60,000 nt of DNA from Adiantum capillus-veneris (GCA_014529385.2 CM043970.1:62175496-62235495), one strand, 5' to 3'; positions 29,593-41,399 are shown, numbered from the stretch's first letter. A program made the numbers and translations. Notes: a model not told the origin generated them from the letters alone.

Positions 29593-32500
29593 TAGAATGG
29601 TTAAGGCCCTTTGTGGTTTCTAGCATGAGAGTTCTATTATGAGGGCCCATTTACATCAGTGGCAGGCGTGATTTGTATCATTCATTTATTCCTTCAAAGT
29701 GTATGCAGTGTTAATGCTGGTGCAGTTTTAAATTTATAGAATAGAAAGTGAACCATGAAACATGAATTGGTGTTAAAGAAACGACATCAATTTGTATATT
29801 CTGCAGGAGGCTTGTTTCAGAAGTTGTGTCAGACGAACGATTCCCAAATTGTCTCCTTGATTCAAGATACTTTCTTCAAAAAGTCTCTTTTCTGTTGACA
29901 GCAATTCTCACTCTCTGCGACAGAAATGTAGGCCCTGGCTGTCTCATAAAGCATTTGGAGAAAGGTCGGATTCGGAAGATAAGTACATAATCATGATTAT
30001 ATGACCTAAACGAGCAGCTCTGTTGCAGAAAAAATTGATGGTACGACAGAAGTGCAAATCGTCCCGTAGGTTTTGAGGACAAAAGTCTAGCCTTATGTGG
30101 AAATGTCCAATATGGTATCCTTTATGCAGAGGTAGAGGAAGGGTTTATGCCTCAGGGATCGATGCCTTGGGGCAAGTTGTTGCAGTCTGTGTCGATGATA
30201 CAGTTTGTGGGAGTACCTGGAATACTGCATTCTTGAGGATGTCTTTGCTTTTCTTTGCGTTTGTGCTAAGAGTGGAGAGCTCTTAGCTCTAGGGTGGCTG
30301 TTCCTCAGGTTGTTCGATCACATTACTTTATAAAGGAAGTTTGCCACAAAGGGTGAGCATGTGCTCTGGCCCCTTAAGATTGAGAGGAGTTAAGGTCTCC
30401 TAGTTTTGGATGCTTGGATATGAATCATGGTATTACTAGTCAATTTTTGGCTTTCTAAAACAAGCCTTATTGAAGAAGGGAGACAGGCACACATTTGATG
30501 CTTGCATGTGAAGCATTGAAATCTTCCATGGTGATTCAGTTTGTAAATGAGCTTTTTCCTTTTTTTGTTTTAGAATGCCAAGGCGATCCTTTGCCGTGTT
30601 CTTGGAGTACTGTGGTGTACCAGATTTTTGACAAAGGAAACTTTGAGTATTGTGGTATACCTGTTTCTTTGGAGATTTTTGACAAAGGCAATTTTTTTTT
30701 ATATTTTTTGTTTTGAAAGCATGGTGCTTACAAGAGAGCAAGGGACCCCACAAATGCTCTACAAACCTAGGGGTAAATAAATGTTCCCCCCTCATAACCA
30801 ACTGGACAAACTCTGGATGATGGTCTGATTTTGTTATTGATTGAGGGGAGTACTTGAAGACCAACTAGCTTGCTCCTTGTAATTAGTTAGGGTCTGTCCA
30901 CATGGGCATGTGTGTTGCAGCCGATTTGCATTTAGTTATACCAACTTTGTGGAGATCATTTTTGTTCATGTGCCAATTATGAGAAAAAGTTTTGCAGTTT
31001 GTTGCCCTCTTGCTCCACCCTTCGGCTTTCTTTTTTCTTCTCTCTATTATACTCTTGCTTCTCTCTGAAACAAAATTTTCCCAATACACCAATCCCGAAC
31101 AACTTTTTTCTGAACAAGTAGGAAAAATTGGGAGGAAGGTTGAAACCCTTAGATATCACATCAGGTTAAGCTACTAGCCATCAAGATTATTCTGATAGTT
31201 GATTCGGATATGCAACAATCATTGGCTAAAAAAATATATATTTTCAATGCTTTCATGGAAGCTGCCCATAACTGAGGAGGCCGATTCCCTCTAGCCAACT
31301 AACATTCTCCTTGCCCTACAGACTAAGCTCCTATTACTGGCAGCTTCCTTATCTTATTAACTTGAATCTTTCCAAATCCCTCCTTGCGACGTCGTCGGAT
31401 AGACAATTCTCCTCACAAGGAAAACTGCATTGTGCTAGCGGCTAAATTGAACTCTGATGGGCACAAGGTGACTTGTATCTTGACCAGCACACAATCGTGC
31501 TCTTGTTGTCCATCAGGCAAAGCTTTTCTTGTTAAAAAGCAAACTTCTCCATATCTTGGGCTTTGCACGCAGCCTTGCGTCCCTTCTTCGCCTGAGGCGG
31601 GACGCCTTTGCATGGTGTTGCCCATCTCCTCCTACCTTGTGCGTGACGTGCTTGCCCTACGCACCGTCTGTCTCCACCCACTCCCCACCACGTGCCTTCC
31701 CTTTTCCTACCAGTGCAAAGCTTTCCCTTTTACTTATAAAACTACTGAGAGCAATTTTTTATTTTCTACAAATGGGTGCCTCCTACTATAATTAGATTCG
31801 TCTCATGAAGATGAATCTAATAGAGGACTAGCTATGTCGAGAGGGGATGGAAACACTAGTGTTCTAGTGTTTGATTTACATCTCTAAGTGATGCATCTCC
31901 ATTATTGCTTGCTCTATGGCTATCCTAGAGGCTCAAACAGAGTGGTAGGTCACCATAGCTTCACTCTAAGATGAGACGAGACGTAGGATGAGAGGTTATA
32001 CCAATAGTGAGATTTCTACATGCCATGGAGGTGATAGGAGTAATACTGAAGAAGATGCCCAATCCTTTCAGTGCCAAAAAACTTAGATATCAATGTCTTC
32101 AAGAAGACAATCTCAAATTTATAAGTAGACATAAGTGACCGTTCACTCATACTAATTAACTTGACAAGTATTGATGGACATGGGAATGAGTAAGAGCTAA
32201 GGATCATTTTCACTCCTTGTAGAATGGAACATATTGCTTGCGAGTAAAGAGTTTGGGAAAATTCTCTTACAACTTGTGTAAAGCAAATATGACCCCCTTT
32301 TTATGCTTAGAACATAATTTTTTTTACAAATATCAAAACCACCCTATCTCAGATACATATTTTATTTTGTGACATGAATTAATGTAATCTTTGGAAGAAA
32401 ACCTTGATTCTTAACCCAAAGTTTTGATCAAGATAAAATTAGCTCATGAAAAATCCAAACCATTTTTGAGCTTGCTTACTTCAATAAAGAAGGAACCGAA

Positions 32501-33190
32501 GCTATTATTGGGCTTGCTAACTCAATAAAAGAAGAAAAAGAGCACAATAAATGACAAAAAAAACCATTTTAAAAAGTTAATGGTCTTTACAACCTTTCAC
32601 TTCTCATCATTATGCACAACAGCCAAAGAAATAATAACTACAATCTATTATCATTCATTAAAAAAAAAAGATTTGCATCTCAAAGTAAGCATTACGAGTG
32701 AGACTAACTCTACCTCTGGTGGAGTGGTTGCCTACGGCAGCAGAAAGAAATCAAAGATAGGCTACACCTTACAATATACACGGAGTAATACAAATGAAAC
32801 GTCTATGTTGAGGTCCAGCATTGTCGTTGGTGCAAGCAAGTTGAGTGTGAGCGTTAAAGAGGGTGCGGGTGCAAATAGGGTCATGTAGGCATCATTAATT
32901 GTGCAAAAATCCACCCAAGGTAGTGGAGCTACTTGCAAGGATCATGTACTTCAGGCTTGTTCACTCCATAGATACCTCAAACCAGAATGACATCTTCAGT
33001 ACAGCTTGGAGTTGGGTGGAGAGCCCTCTTCTCCATCTTTGTCCTTGCCATGTTTGTTGAGCCCTTCTACATTTTCCATGACAGGTGTATCCAACTCACG
33101 ATCTCACTAACCGTAGGCAGTAGCCCTACCTCTATGATACACACACATGCTTGTAAGCGAAGTGCTACCTATTGGTGATCACTTGAAAAC
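29593..33190. other. Intergenic or 3' flanking sequence, no supported gene
   Basis: Immediately after the exon stop lies A/T-rich sequence that may be 3' UTR. No polyadenylation signal could be fixed. At about 30603-30690 a short internal repeat is visible: GATTTTTGACAAAGG occurs twice about 50 bp apart and GTATTGTGGTATACC-like sequence is repeated in step. A small inverted repeat GCGTCCC/GGGACGC lies at 31577-31605. No coding motif, RNA gene or known repeat was recognised elsewhere. Confidence 0.5.
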
Positions 33191-33216
33191 GTAGAACGGT
33201 GATTGAGGATCTTATT

Positions 33217-35345
33217 CACCTCTTCAAGGAGTGCCTGATAATAAGTGGCCTAGCAAGCAAGCTTTGCAAGTGGGTCAAGCAGATTTGGAAAATAGGGTTC
33301 TATAAGAAAAATCTATTCTTAGGAGGAAAAGTAATAAAAAGTGAAGCACTGCTAATAGTTACTCTTTGTTAGATTCTGCTTCTTCCAACACATATACTAG
33401 GCTAGAAACTGTAGGTTGTTCAAGGACACCTCGACGGCTAGCTTTAAGGAGTTTATATGTGGAAGTATGGATCCGATAATTGCCATAGGAAAAAAGAAGA
33501 GCTCAAATGAGTGGAGACAGGCTTGTCTTGCCGTACTCACATCCTCCTATGAGTAAACTATGTGGGCCCACCTCTTCAAGGAGTGCCCAACAATAAGTGG
33601 CCTAGCAAGCAAGCTTTGGAAGTGGGTCCAAAGGGTTTCGAAAATAGGGTTCTATAAGAATGATCTATTCTTAGAAGGAAAAGTAATAAAAAGCCAAGCA
33701 CTGCTAATAGCTACTCAAACTATTATATTCTGCTTCTTCCAACACGTATAGTAGGCTAGAAACCGTAGGTTATCCGAGAAGGACACCTCGATAGCTAGCT
33801 TTAACACTAGGTTGGTAATGGGACACTTTTATGTCCTGTTAAGTGACCAATTTCCTTGAATTATGTCAAGAGTTTCAAAATGGATTTTGAGGTGCTATCT
33901 ATCTAGAAAGTTGTCTCGTGAGCTGAAAAAAAGTTGACATTTTTTTGGAATATCATTTCCATCTTTAACCTTGTCCTTGCACAACATTTCACAACCTAAA
34001 CTGTGTGAAAAAACGGGTCCTGTTTTTTGTTTTTTTCAACTTTTTGCAACTATACAACTTTAGAATTTATGTTTGTGAGGTCTATAATGCTAGAGAACTA
34101 TCTTTAGTAGTCCTCAACATGTCCTGATGCTTCTAGGGAGAAATAAATGTTAAAGTTGTAAGTGATGACCAAATTACAAAAATTGTCAAATCATGTTTTT
34201 TAGCCAATTTTAGCTCTTCTATGATTTTTTTGGTGGCTTTCATGATATCCAAATGCAGTTTTGATTTTCTATGTCGCTATTGTAACATAAAGCTAATATT
34301 CCTTGAGTTTTGGGGCACCTAATACCCTATTTTGCATAGTAGACAACGATGGTTGATTTTTTCAATTATAGAAGAAAACGAAACATTCTAGTATATCAAG
34401 TATAGCTTTTTCAATATTGTTAGTTTCTTGTGACAACTACATGCATTTTGTAGGTAGTAACCATATCTAGTCATAAGGATCAAATTTGGCTAGATATTGA
34501 ATAGTTTCTATGGGATTCTACAACTCATAATGTTGAACCCAGTTTTTTCATGTTTGCTGTATTTAGTACTTCATCTTTGTCCCCAAGATTCCCCTTGGTA
34601 AGAGATGTATTATTCTTTTGACATGCTCCATGGCTCCTTATGAACCTAAAGGAAAATATGGAACTAAGAAAACATGCATATATTATTTGTATTGAGCGTG
34701 GCTATAGAAACTTTGATGATAGGTTTGCAAAATGGTAAAAATTCAACTTTTTTGTACCTATTTCTTTTGGCAAAACAAAAAATAGTGAGTGAGAAGCAAT
34801 CATATGTTCTGATCACCAACCCATTGAAGTTAACTAGGGAATTTATCTCAAGTCCTACAAAAATCCCTAATCTTATTTTTACGTAACAAAACGTAAGAAA
34901 TGACTGTTTTGATGAAAATGTACTGGTCCATCAACTTTGGAGGCTTGGTGTGACCAAAAGATGAGAAATCTTACAAGTTTCTTATTTTTTACATGTGTAG
35001 TAGGCCTTGAACTATAACCTCATGAAAGGATTTTACAAAATGAGTGGATCTGCTATGGTTTTGGAGGTTTTTTTCAAAACCCTGAAAGGACACTTTTATG
35101 TCCTGTTAGGTTACCAACCTAGTGTTAAGGAGTTTATTTGTGGAAGTATAGAAAAAAGAAGAGCTCAAACGAGTGGAGACATGCTTGTCTTGCCGTACTC
35201 ACATCCTCCTGTGAGTAAAACTATGTGGGTATTGGCTGTATTTCTCTTTGTTGTATCGAGTATCTCAAGGTTTGTTAGAGCTTTGTTGATATTTAATACA
35301 AATCATACACTCACAATTGTGAGTTGGGATTGAAAAAATAAAGAG
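33217..35345 (+). mobile_element. LINE family C 3' fragment, tandemly duplicated and interrupted
   Basis: Plus-strand fragment of the C-terminal/3' region of LINE C. HLFKECPTISGLASKLWKWV (about 33569-33630) matches HLFMEFPTIRGLAGKVCKSI of the long copy at 38915-39217. The unit occurs twice with an offset of 352 bp (CACCTCTTCAAGGAGTGCC at 33217 and 33569). The second unit is interrupted by a DNA element at 33805-35124 and then continues to the family 3' end, marked by CTCACAATTGTGAG at 35310-35323 and an A-rich tail. Confidence 0.75.
33805..35124. mobile_element. DNA transposon with CACTAG ends and TTAA target duplication
   Basis: 1320 bp. Left end CACTAGGTTGGTAATGGGAC, right end (inverted) CACTAGGTTGGTAACCTAAC, giving a 14-bp terminal inverted repeat. 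TTAA flanks both ends (33801-33804 and 35125-35128). The first tandem unit of the host LINE has the uninterrupted site GCTTTAAGG with TTAA at 33444-33447, so the empty site is known from the same locus. GGACACTTTTATGTCC lies just inside both ends. Internal sequence is A/T-rich with no transposase motif, so it is non-autonomous. The superfamily is unclear. Confidence 0.85.
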
Positions 35346-36211
35346 TAACACATCAATCAAACTAAAAACTAAAGGCAAACCTCATTACTTAGGAGTACGC
35401 ACCTAGGTCATTATTTTTGTAACTTAAGGCACTTTAATACCAATAAGATTGTTTCACTTGAAGCTTTGCCCATCAACCATAGCATAAATCCGAATAACTC
35501 CTAAAAGAAATCCATTGTTCTTACTTGATAAAAATTAAAACATGCTTGAAACTTAAACACCAAAACTGAATGTAAATCAAATTGCACCACATTGCCTTTT
35601 TTTTAAGAAGGGTACGTATTGTTGTATTATCAGACTTTCAGTTACATGAGAGAGGTTTAAACAATTTATCTTCTAGAAATTAAGTTACATACATAAGATA
35701 AATTAAATTATTTTCCAAGAAATAGAAACCTCGCAGATGCAACTTAATTAAATGAATGCACTATTACTAATACCTCTTACATGATCATCTACACTCAAAG
35801 CTAAATTTTTAGAGCCAAGGAAAAAGCCGCAGTATCTGACAAGGGCGTTTACATCAACCAATTTTTAATGGATGATGGTATCATCAAGCTATATCTGCAA
35901 CAAAGGCTAATATCGTGGATTAAGCTCAAGCTCTCCCATAGCCTTGATCTTCCTGTTTCCTCCCTTATTTGCACTTTGTATTCATTCTTGGCTGCTCAAA
36001 AGCCAGCCTTTTTGATTCCTCTCTTTGTTAGGCCATGTAAAACATTAAAGAGCGACACTTGCACCAACAAACCTATGCATTTCCATGAGCTAGGCTTCAA
36101 AATTGATTAATTTTTTTTGCCACAACTAAGGCCTTGGCAGAAATTTTGAATAACGGTCGATTGTTTGGCTCTTGCATGTGGAATCCAAAGGAGGTGGCTG
36201 AAGAAGGAACG

Positions 36212-36214
<3 letters not shown>
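35346..36214. other. Unassigned A/T-rich sequence
   Basis: No gene, tRNA or repeat family recognised. A poly-T stretch lies near 35597. Confidence 0.4.

Positions 36215-36253
<39 letters not shown>
36215..36253 (+). repeat. (GA)n microsatellite
   Basis: AG run of about 39 bp. Apparent proteins across it are repeat artefacts. Confidence 0.95.
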
Positions 36254-36256
<3 letters not shown>

Positions 36257-37000
36257 GCCGGAGGTTTTGACGTTGATGGAATCAATGGTGAGAGCACATC
36301 ACCCCAATGGGAGCTTACCGGGCAGCGAGCATGAGCTAGAGAAGTATTGATATTGGTGGGTAGGCAAGGCAACTTCAATAACCGAGCCTTGAGCCCTTCC
36401 CTCTACACTCAACAAATTCAGAAAACTATTTGAGAGGCAGAAGCAGTCGAAGAGCGGGATAACCACCATGCAATATCCTAAAATCAAGAGAAGACATGGT
36501 GCGAGTAAGATCAGGGCTGGCCGAAGCAAAAGTAGGAGCGAGAGGGACCTGGAGCCAGAGTTACAGCAGGGCGATGGGAGAGAAGAGAAGAAATAGCTTT
36601 GCTAGAGTAGCTGCAGTACCTCGACATCTGTGGCACCTCAACAACCTAGCTTGTGGACAACTACGGCACCTCACCAGTATCGACAGAGCAACTAAGGACA
36701 CAGTGGTCATGTCGTGGAGGTGAGGAGTCACGATCGGAGCAGTGCAAAGAGGGAAAGAATGTGGGAGCTCCAGGTTAAAAGGCATGAGTGTGTCTCAGCA
36801 ACTAAATGCAATGCTCCCGCTATTTGAGGCAATGCAATTCTTAGTGTTGGGACGGTGCCTGCGCTAACTTTGCTTATGCGCCCGTTGGTCAAGGCATCAT
36901 CCCTTGCAACGGGTGATATGATGCTCCAAGAAAGGCAAGGTGGTAGCCAAGAAGGCACGGGAGGCCCATGGCTATAAGCATTTGCAGCCACGTGGAGCTC

Positions 37001-37040
<40 letters not shown>

Positions 37041-38345
37041 CAATGCTCAATGTCATCATGGTCATAGGGCACACTGGCCAAAGCAAGCAAAGGGCCAAAA
37101 TGACTGATGAGAGCAAATTGATACAAACTTGGTGGAGCTTAACCGTCTTCAAAAGTCCAAAATGGCCGATGAGAATACATTCTTAGTGGATCTAATACGA
37201 TGTTTGGTTACAAATTAAACTGAAGTAAATTAAAAAATAAAATCTGATGTTGAGACGCTGGTCCCTGGGCAGATCAGGTGTCGCAGGTGATCTTGGGAAT
37301 GTAAAAGGTGGTGTAGGCCTGCGGGAGGTTGAGGAGGGCGGAGAAAGCTACAACACCCATAGGCGGAGGGGCTTAGACCTAGACGATTGTCAGGGGTTGT
37401 GCTGCGCTCATCATCATCGCTGAACTTTACGTCGTTCTTGGCCAACAGCTCTGGCGTGATGCAGCCCAGGGCGCCCAACATGGCCGACCTGCATGGATGA
37501 CCTCCCAACTCTAGGTTCTTGGTGAAGGGGTTGGCAGACAACCCGACGGTGTCCCAGCCGTAGTCACTTGGAGGCCGTGCATGCAATGGAAGGAGATGTT
37601 GCTATACAACAGTGTGTACATGGCGGCTTCGATAACTACCCTCAATAAGTATGGGGCAGGTGGCCTCGAGGAGGCAGAGAAAAGAATGGTGTTTTGTGAA
37701 GCTATTGAGAAGAAGCAGCGAGCTGCAGTCCTATGCATCGACGTCTTAAACATGCGACGAACATGGCGGCAAAGGCTACCGTTGCCTGAGTCCGTAATGC
37801 CAGCAGCATGCCGAGCTGGACAGAGCAGCAAGTAAAAAAAGCAGCATGCCTGAGCTGGAGATAGGCAAGGCCAGACTACACGGAGAGGCAGTCACCAGAG
37901 AAACGGGACAAAGCTGCGAGCACTGGATGGGGGAGAGGGAGCGCAAGCAGAGATGCGAAGAGGCAGGTGCAAGTTGATTCAAGGCAGGCAAGCTCTGACC
38001 GAGGAAGCTTAAGGCTAGTTTAAATGAGACCTAGACCGCAACTTGAGGCCTCTGTGTGTGCACCGTTTCAGTGTTGAGTTGGCAAGGGAGAAAGGAGGAC
38101 AGCTCGAGGGCGTTGTGCTGCGACCCACCCGCAACCCCGAGACTTGCTCCACTCACCCGCAACCCGAGATCTGCTCACTCAATGCGAGCCCGTGCTGGGT
38201 GAGGATAAGGATGGGGGATGCCACGTGGGCTGCTGGCTGTGCCACGAAGGCCAAAAGGTTGGGGGTAATGGGGCCAAAGGGAGGGGAAAGCCTTGGCTGC
38301 AGGCATTTGCAGCCACGTGGAGGACCACCCCTCTCTCTTTAATAT
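36254..38345. repeat. Composite repeat region with captured gene sequence
   Basis: GCATTTGCAGCCACGTGGAG occurs at 36978-36997 and again, same orientation, at 38303-38322; both are followed by TC-rich sequence (a CT run at about 37009-37036, and CTCTCTCTTT then ATATAGATATAGATA at 38332-38355). The interval between is unusually G/C-rich and holds the Lhcb fragment at 37422-37565. This looks like one transposon, or two related ones, that picked up host sequence. A Helitron or Pack-type element are candidates, but no diagnostic termini were found. Confidence 0.4.
37422..37565 (-). pseudogene. Lhcb (light-harvesting chlorophyll a/b protein) fragment
   Basis: On the minus strand the frame reads [17 protein letters not shown] and then [20 protein letters not shown], the first transmembrane helix region of LHCII-type proteins, where DYGWDTAGLSADP and AMLGALGC.xPELL are hallmark phrases. 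Between them the frame reads GGHPC, but the adjacent frame gives GAG GTC ATC CAT, the E-V-I-H chlorophyll-ligand motif. Two compensating indels therefore surround that motif. Sequence before and after does not continue the gene, so this is a captured or decayed 144-bp piece. Confidence 0.75.
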
Positions 38346-38914
38346 AGATATAGATAATATAATATAATATAGTAAAAGTTTTGATGTTATGTAATGGGGC
38401 AATCTCCCATAGATAGAATATGGCATATTTGAAAGTGGTTGCCTCCTTTACGTTTGAGTCTTTTTTTTTCTGGGTGGTATATTATCCCTTCCCTTTCCTT
38501 CCCTTCCGATGGTATACCCCCCAAAGTTTAGTCGGCTCTCAAGAATTTCACCAAGAAACATTTGTGAACTGAATCTATTTATTGACTTAAATGAAACTAT
38601 CTCATCCATTTCAAAAATCAAGAAGATGCTATCTTTTTTTTTTTGGCAAAACTCACAATTGTGAGTGATTGTATTAGAAAGAGAACATAAAATTACAGAT
38701 CAATCTCAAGCCCAAGCCGAGCCTTGAGAGGCGGATATTACATCAGACTTTACAACCATAAAGGTTTTGATCGAATGGTTTGTGCTGCCCAAATCCAATA
38801 ATCCGAGTCATGACCTTTACTTATCGTATATATCAATTCTTTGCTTTCTTGAATAATTACTGAGAAACTGGCCACAAAAACTTCATTATTGAAGACACGG
38901 CAGTTCCTGAACTT

Positions 38915-39217
38915 CTAGATATTGTAGAAGAAGCAAAATCTAACAATTTGGGTACAGATAAGAAGGACAGAACTTCGAAAGCGTTTTCCTCCAAGAGAAA
39001 GATCCTTCTTGAAGAAACCAATCTTCCACGTTCTTTGAATCGATTTGCACACCTTCCCTGCCAAACCTCTTATGGTTGGAAATTCCATAAAAAGGTGTGA
39101 CATGTCTTCACTAGCCCCCCGACAGCCAAAGCATCTATCGGATCCTATATGTTGTGCCTGAATCTTGACGCCCGTCGGCAGGGCTCCCCAAAGCACCTTC
39201 CATAAAAACACCTTCAT
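38915..39217 (-). pseudogene. LINE C C-terminal zinc-binding domain (zf-RVT)
   Basis: Reads FLWKVLWGALPTGVKIQAQ, then SDRCFGCRGASEDMSHLF. This is the plant LINE zf-RVT pattern: a FLW...LPT entry, C-x2-C, E and HLF. The last expected cysteine (HLFxxC) is replaced (HLFMEF). The element tail follows. Confidence 0.75.
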
Positions 39218-39219
39218 GA

Positions 39220-40259
39220 AGTGGGGCCACTGTGGCTTCCAAATGTTTAAGTGACCTCAGTCCACCAAGCTTCTGTCCACTGTATCTTCCACTGTTTGTT
39301 TAAGGGGGTAAACCAGTTGTCCTTGTTCATGAGCTCCTGATATATGATCTTGGTTTGGGGTTTGAAAAAAGAACTATCTTTGGGCCATTTCCAGGCTTTC
39401 CACTCAAATGTAGAGTCTTGAATTGGGATTAGACCGTTGTTCAGGCCTTCAAGAACTCTACAGACAAGCATCTTCTCCATGCCATTTAGCTGAAGTTGAT
39501 CGGCTAATTCTTCAGAAGGTTTCCAGTGCTTGTTGGTTTCATCCCAGAAGTGGATTGGTCGTTGGAGGCCTTTATTGTTTAGCTCTCTTGCTATTTCCGT
39601 CCAGTAAAGGTTTAGATTAATAGCATTCGTGTTTGACAACCAAATGGACCAATGCGTAGTGGAATTGTGAAAGTACCTGGTTAGTTCCCCCCATTCCAAG
39701 ACCCTAGTGGCACAGTTGCATTTTTGAACCAGCTCTCCCGTTAACCCCCCCAATTTCAAAGTAGCCCATCCAGGTGCTAAGAGTTTATCGTGCATCTTGA
39801 TCTCTTTCCACTGTCCTCCTTTAGAGAAAAGCTTTGATTTGTCAATCATATCCTTGGTCATGATAGCCCAGGCTTGATCTTGCTTTGCTAAAGCAACCAC
39901 AAACTTGGCACATAAGGCTTGGACACGCACACCGGGTTGTGGATTCCGAGGCCGCCTTGGGAAGTCGGACGAGCAATCAATTCCCATTTTGCCCACTCCC
40001 ACGGCGACGAGACTTTGGTGTTGTTCTTCCATAAGAATCTCTTAACAAATTTCAAGAACTCCTTTGAGTTGCATCTTGCTATTTTGAGGAGAGGACCGGT
40101 GAAGGCAATGTAAGGGAGCATGAATGAGTTGATCACTTTTATTCGGCTTGGGAAGGGCAACAACACAAACTCCCACCTTTTCATTTTTTTAAAAACCTTC
40201 TCCAAGACCCACTGAAATCGTTGTTTGTGAGAAACATCTACTCCCAAAGGAGCACCCAA
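39220..40259 (-). pseudogene. LINE C post-RT connecting region
   Basis: Frames 40259-39888 (MGAPLGVDVSHKQRFQWVLEK, KRWEFVLLPFPSRIKVINSF and SQGGLGIHNP) and 40032-39247 (QDQAWAIMTKDMIDKSKLF and GWATLKLGGLTGELVQK) form the thumb and connection of plant L1 ORF2 proteins. The two frames overlap at one frameshift near 39930. No RNase H domain is seen. Confidence 0.7.
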
Positions 40260-41399
40260 ATGTCAAAACATCTTTCCTTTAGTGACGAACTCCCCTGACC
40301 AGTCTGATGGGTCAAATGTGTCATCTTCCGTAAGAGAGATCTCAATATGCACTTCGAACCTGAAGCCACGGCAAAAGTGTGCACGATCTCTAATGCCTTC
40401 TTGAGAACCTGGGGCAGGCTTTTAGGAAAAGGAGGGAGTCATTTGCAAACATTTTGGTTAGGAGTTGGTCATTGCCTAGCAAAACCAATCCTTGAATATC
40501 ACCTTGTGCAACTGCTGCTTCGAGCATTGTTAAGAGGGGTTGTGAGCCAACGGCAAAAAGGAGCGGGGCCAAGGGACAACCTTGTTTGATTGATCTTTTG
40601 GCTTCAAAGGTGCCTACTATTCTTCCATTGAATAGGAGTTCAGAGTGACCACCTGCACCCAGAGTGTGTATAAAACGACAGAGGCGCGGACCAAAAGCTA
40701 GAGTTTTCATGACATCTTCAATGAAAGACCATACAATTCTATCATATGCCTTGTCTAAATCAAGCTGAAGCAAGATGCATTCTTGTTTTGAGAAGGCAAC
40801 ATACTCAATGCCAACCATTGCTGCCAAAATGTTGTCATAAATCGACCTTCCCTTAATAAACCTGTGCTGATGGGGAGAGATAACCCTGTCCAGTAGGGGC
40901 GCCATGCTAAGAGCAACCGCTTTGGTGATGACTTTATAAGCAATCGACATCATTGAGATGGGGCGCCAGTGCTTGACATGAGAACAACATACCTGTTTTG
41001 GGATGGGTTTAATGAGCCCTCTTTTCACAGAGGGATCGATCCATCCCTTGACAAGTGCTTGGTAAGACATATACGTGATCGGGCCCTTGAGATATTCCCA
41101 AAACTCTCTGAAGAATTTAGTGGTCCAACCATCCCAGCCAGGGGAATTCTCTTGCCAAGAGCTTGTAATGCTTGAGTGCACTCTTCTTCAGAGAAGGCTA
41201 ACTCAAGGCGAGAGGCCTCGAGTTGGTCAATTTTCTTTTTGACACTTTCGAGTACGATTGCTCTGGCCGGATCCACTTCTTGAGAACGGGTCTCAGGTTG
41301 GCCAATGATTTGACATAAATGATCTCGCATCATTCGGGCCATATCATCCGGGTCCTGCGTGGTGCGCCCCTCCTCGTCTGTGAGTGAGTGAATAGAGCC
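40260..41399 (-). pseudogene. LINE C reverse transcriptase
   Basis: From 41399 the frame reads GSIHSLTDEEGRTTQDPDD. A frameshift follows near 41150; the second frame (from 41181) holds NSPGWDGWTTKFFREFWEY, HWRPISMMSIAYKVITKA, HQHRFIKGRSIYDNILAA, motif A LLQLDLDKAYDRIVW and motif B SIKQGCPLAPLLFA. Motif C reads KMFANDSLLFLKA: the first Asp of FADD is Asn at 40441-40443, which should abolish polymerase activity. The domain is otherwise well preserved. Below 40390 the frame changes again before the thumb. Confidence 0.88.

Noticed and set aside
30436-30864. Minus-strand frame of 142 codons
   Set aside because: Lys/Ser-rich without any recognisable motif, in A/T-rich DNA containing a small internal repeat; no promoter or splice context supports a gene.
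31384-31795. Overlapping frames at 31384-31795 as a host gene
   Set aside because: Three overlapping frames of similar length, none with a known motif. A chance origin is more likely.
33805-35124. Calling the 33805 element a CACTA (En/Spm) transposon from its CACTAG ends
   Set aside because: The duplication is TTAA (4 bp) against 3 bp for CACTA elements, and no CACTA transposase is present. The superfamily was left open.
36097-36378. Frames rich in SLSLSL or ERERER across CT/GA runs (also near 19641-19954, 28909-29283, 36728-37186)
   Set aside because: They are translations of dinucleotide repeats, open only because CTCTCT has no stop codon. No conserved sequence flanks them.
37570-37835. 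Plus-strand frame GAGGLEEAEKRMVFCEAIEKK as a captured host exon
   Set aside because: It looks protein-like, but I could not recognise a family and it lies opposite the Lhcb-bearing strand in G/C-rich DNA. Not enough support.
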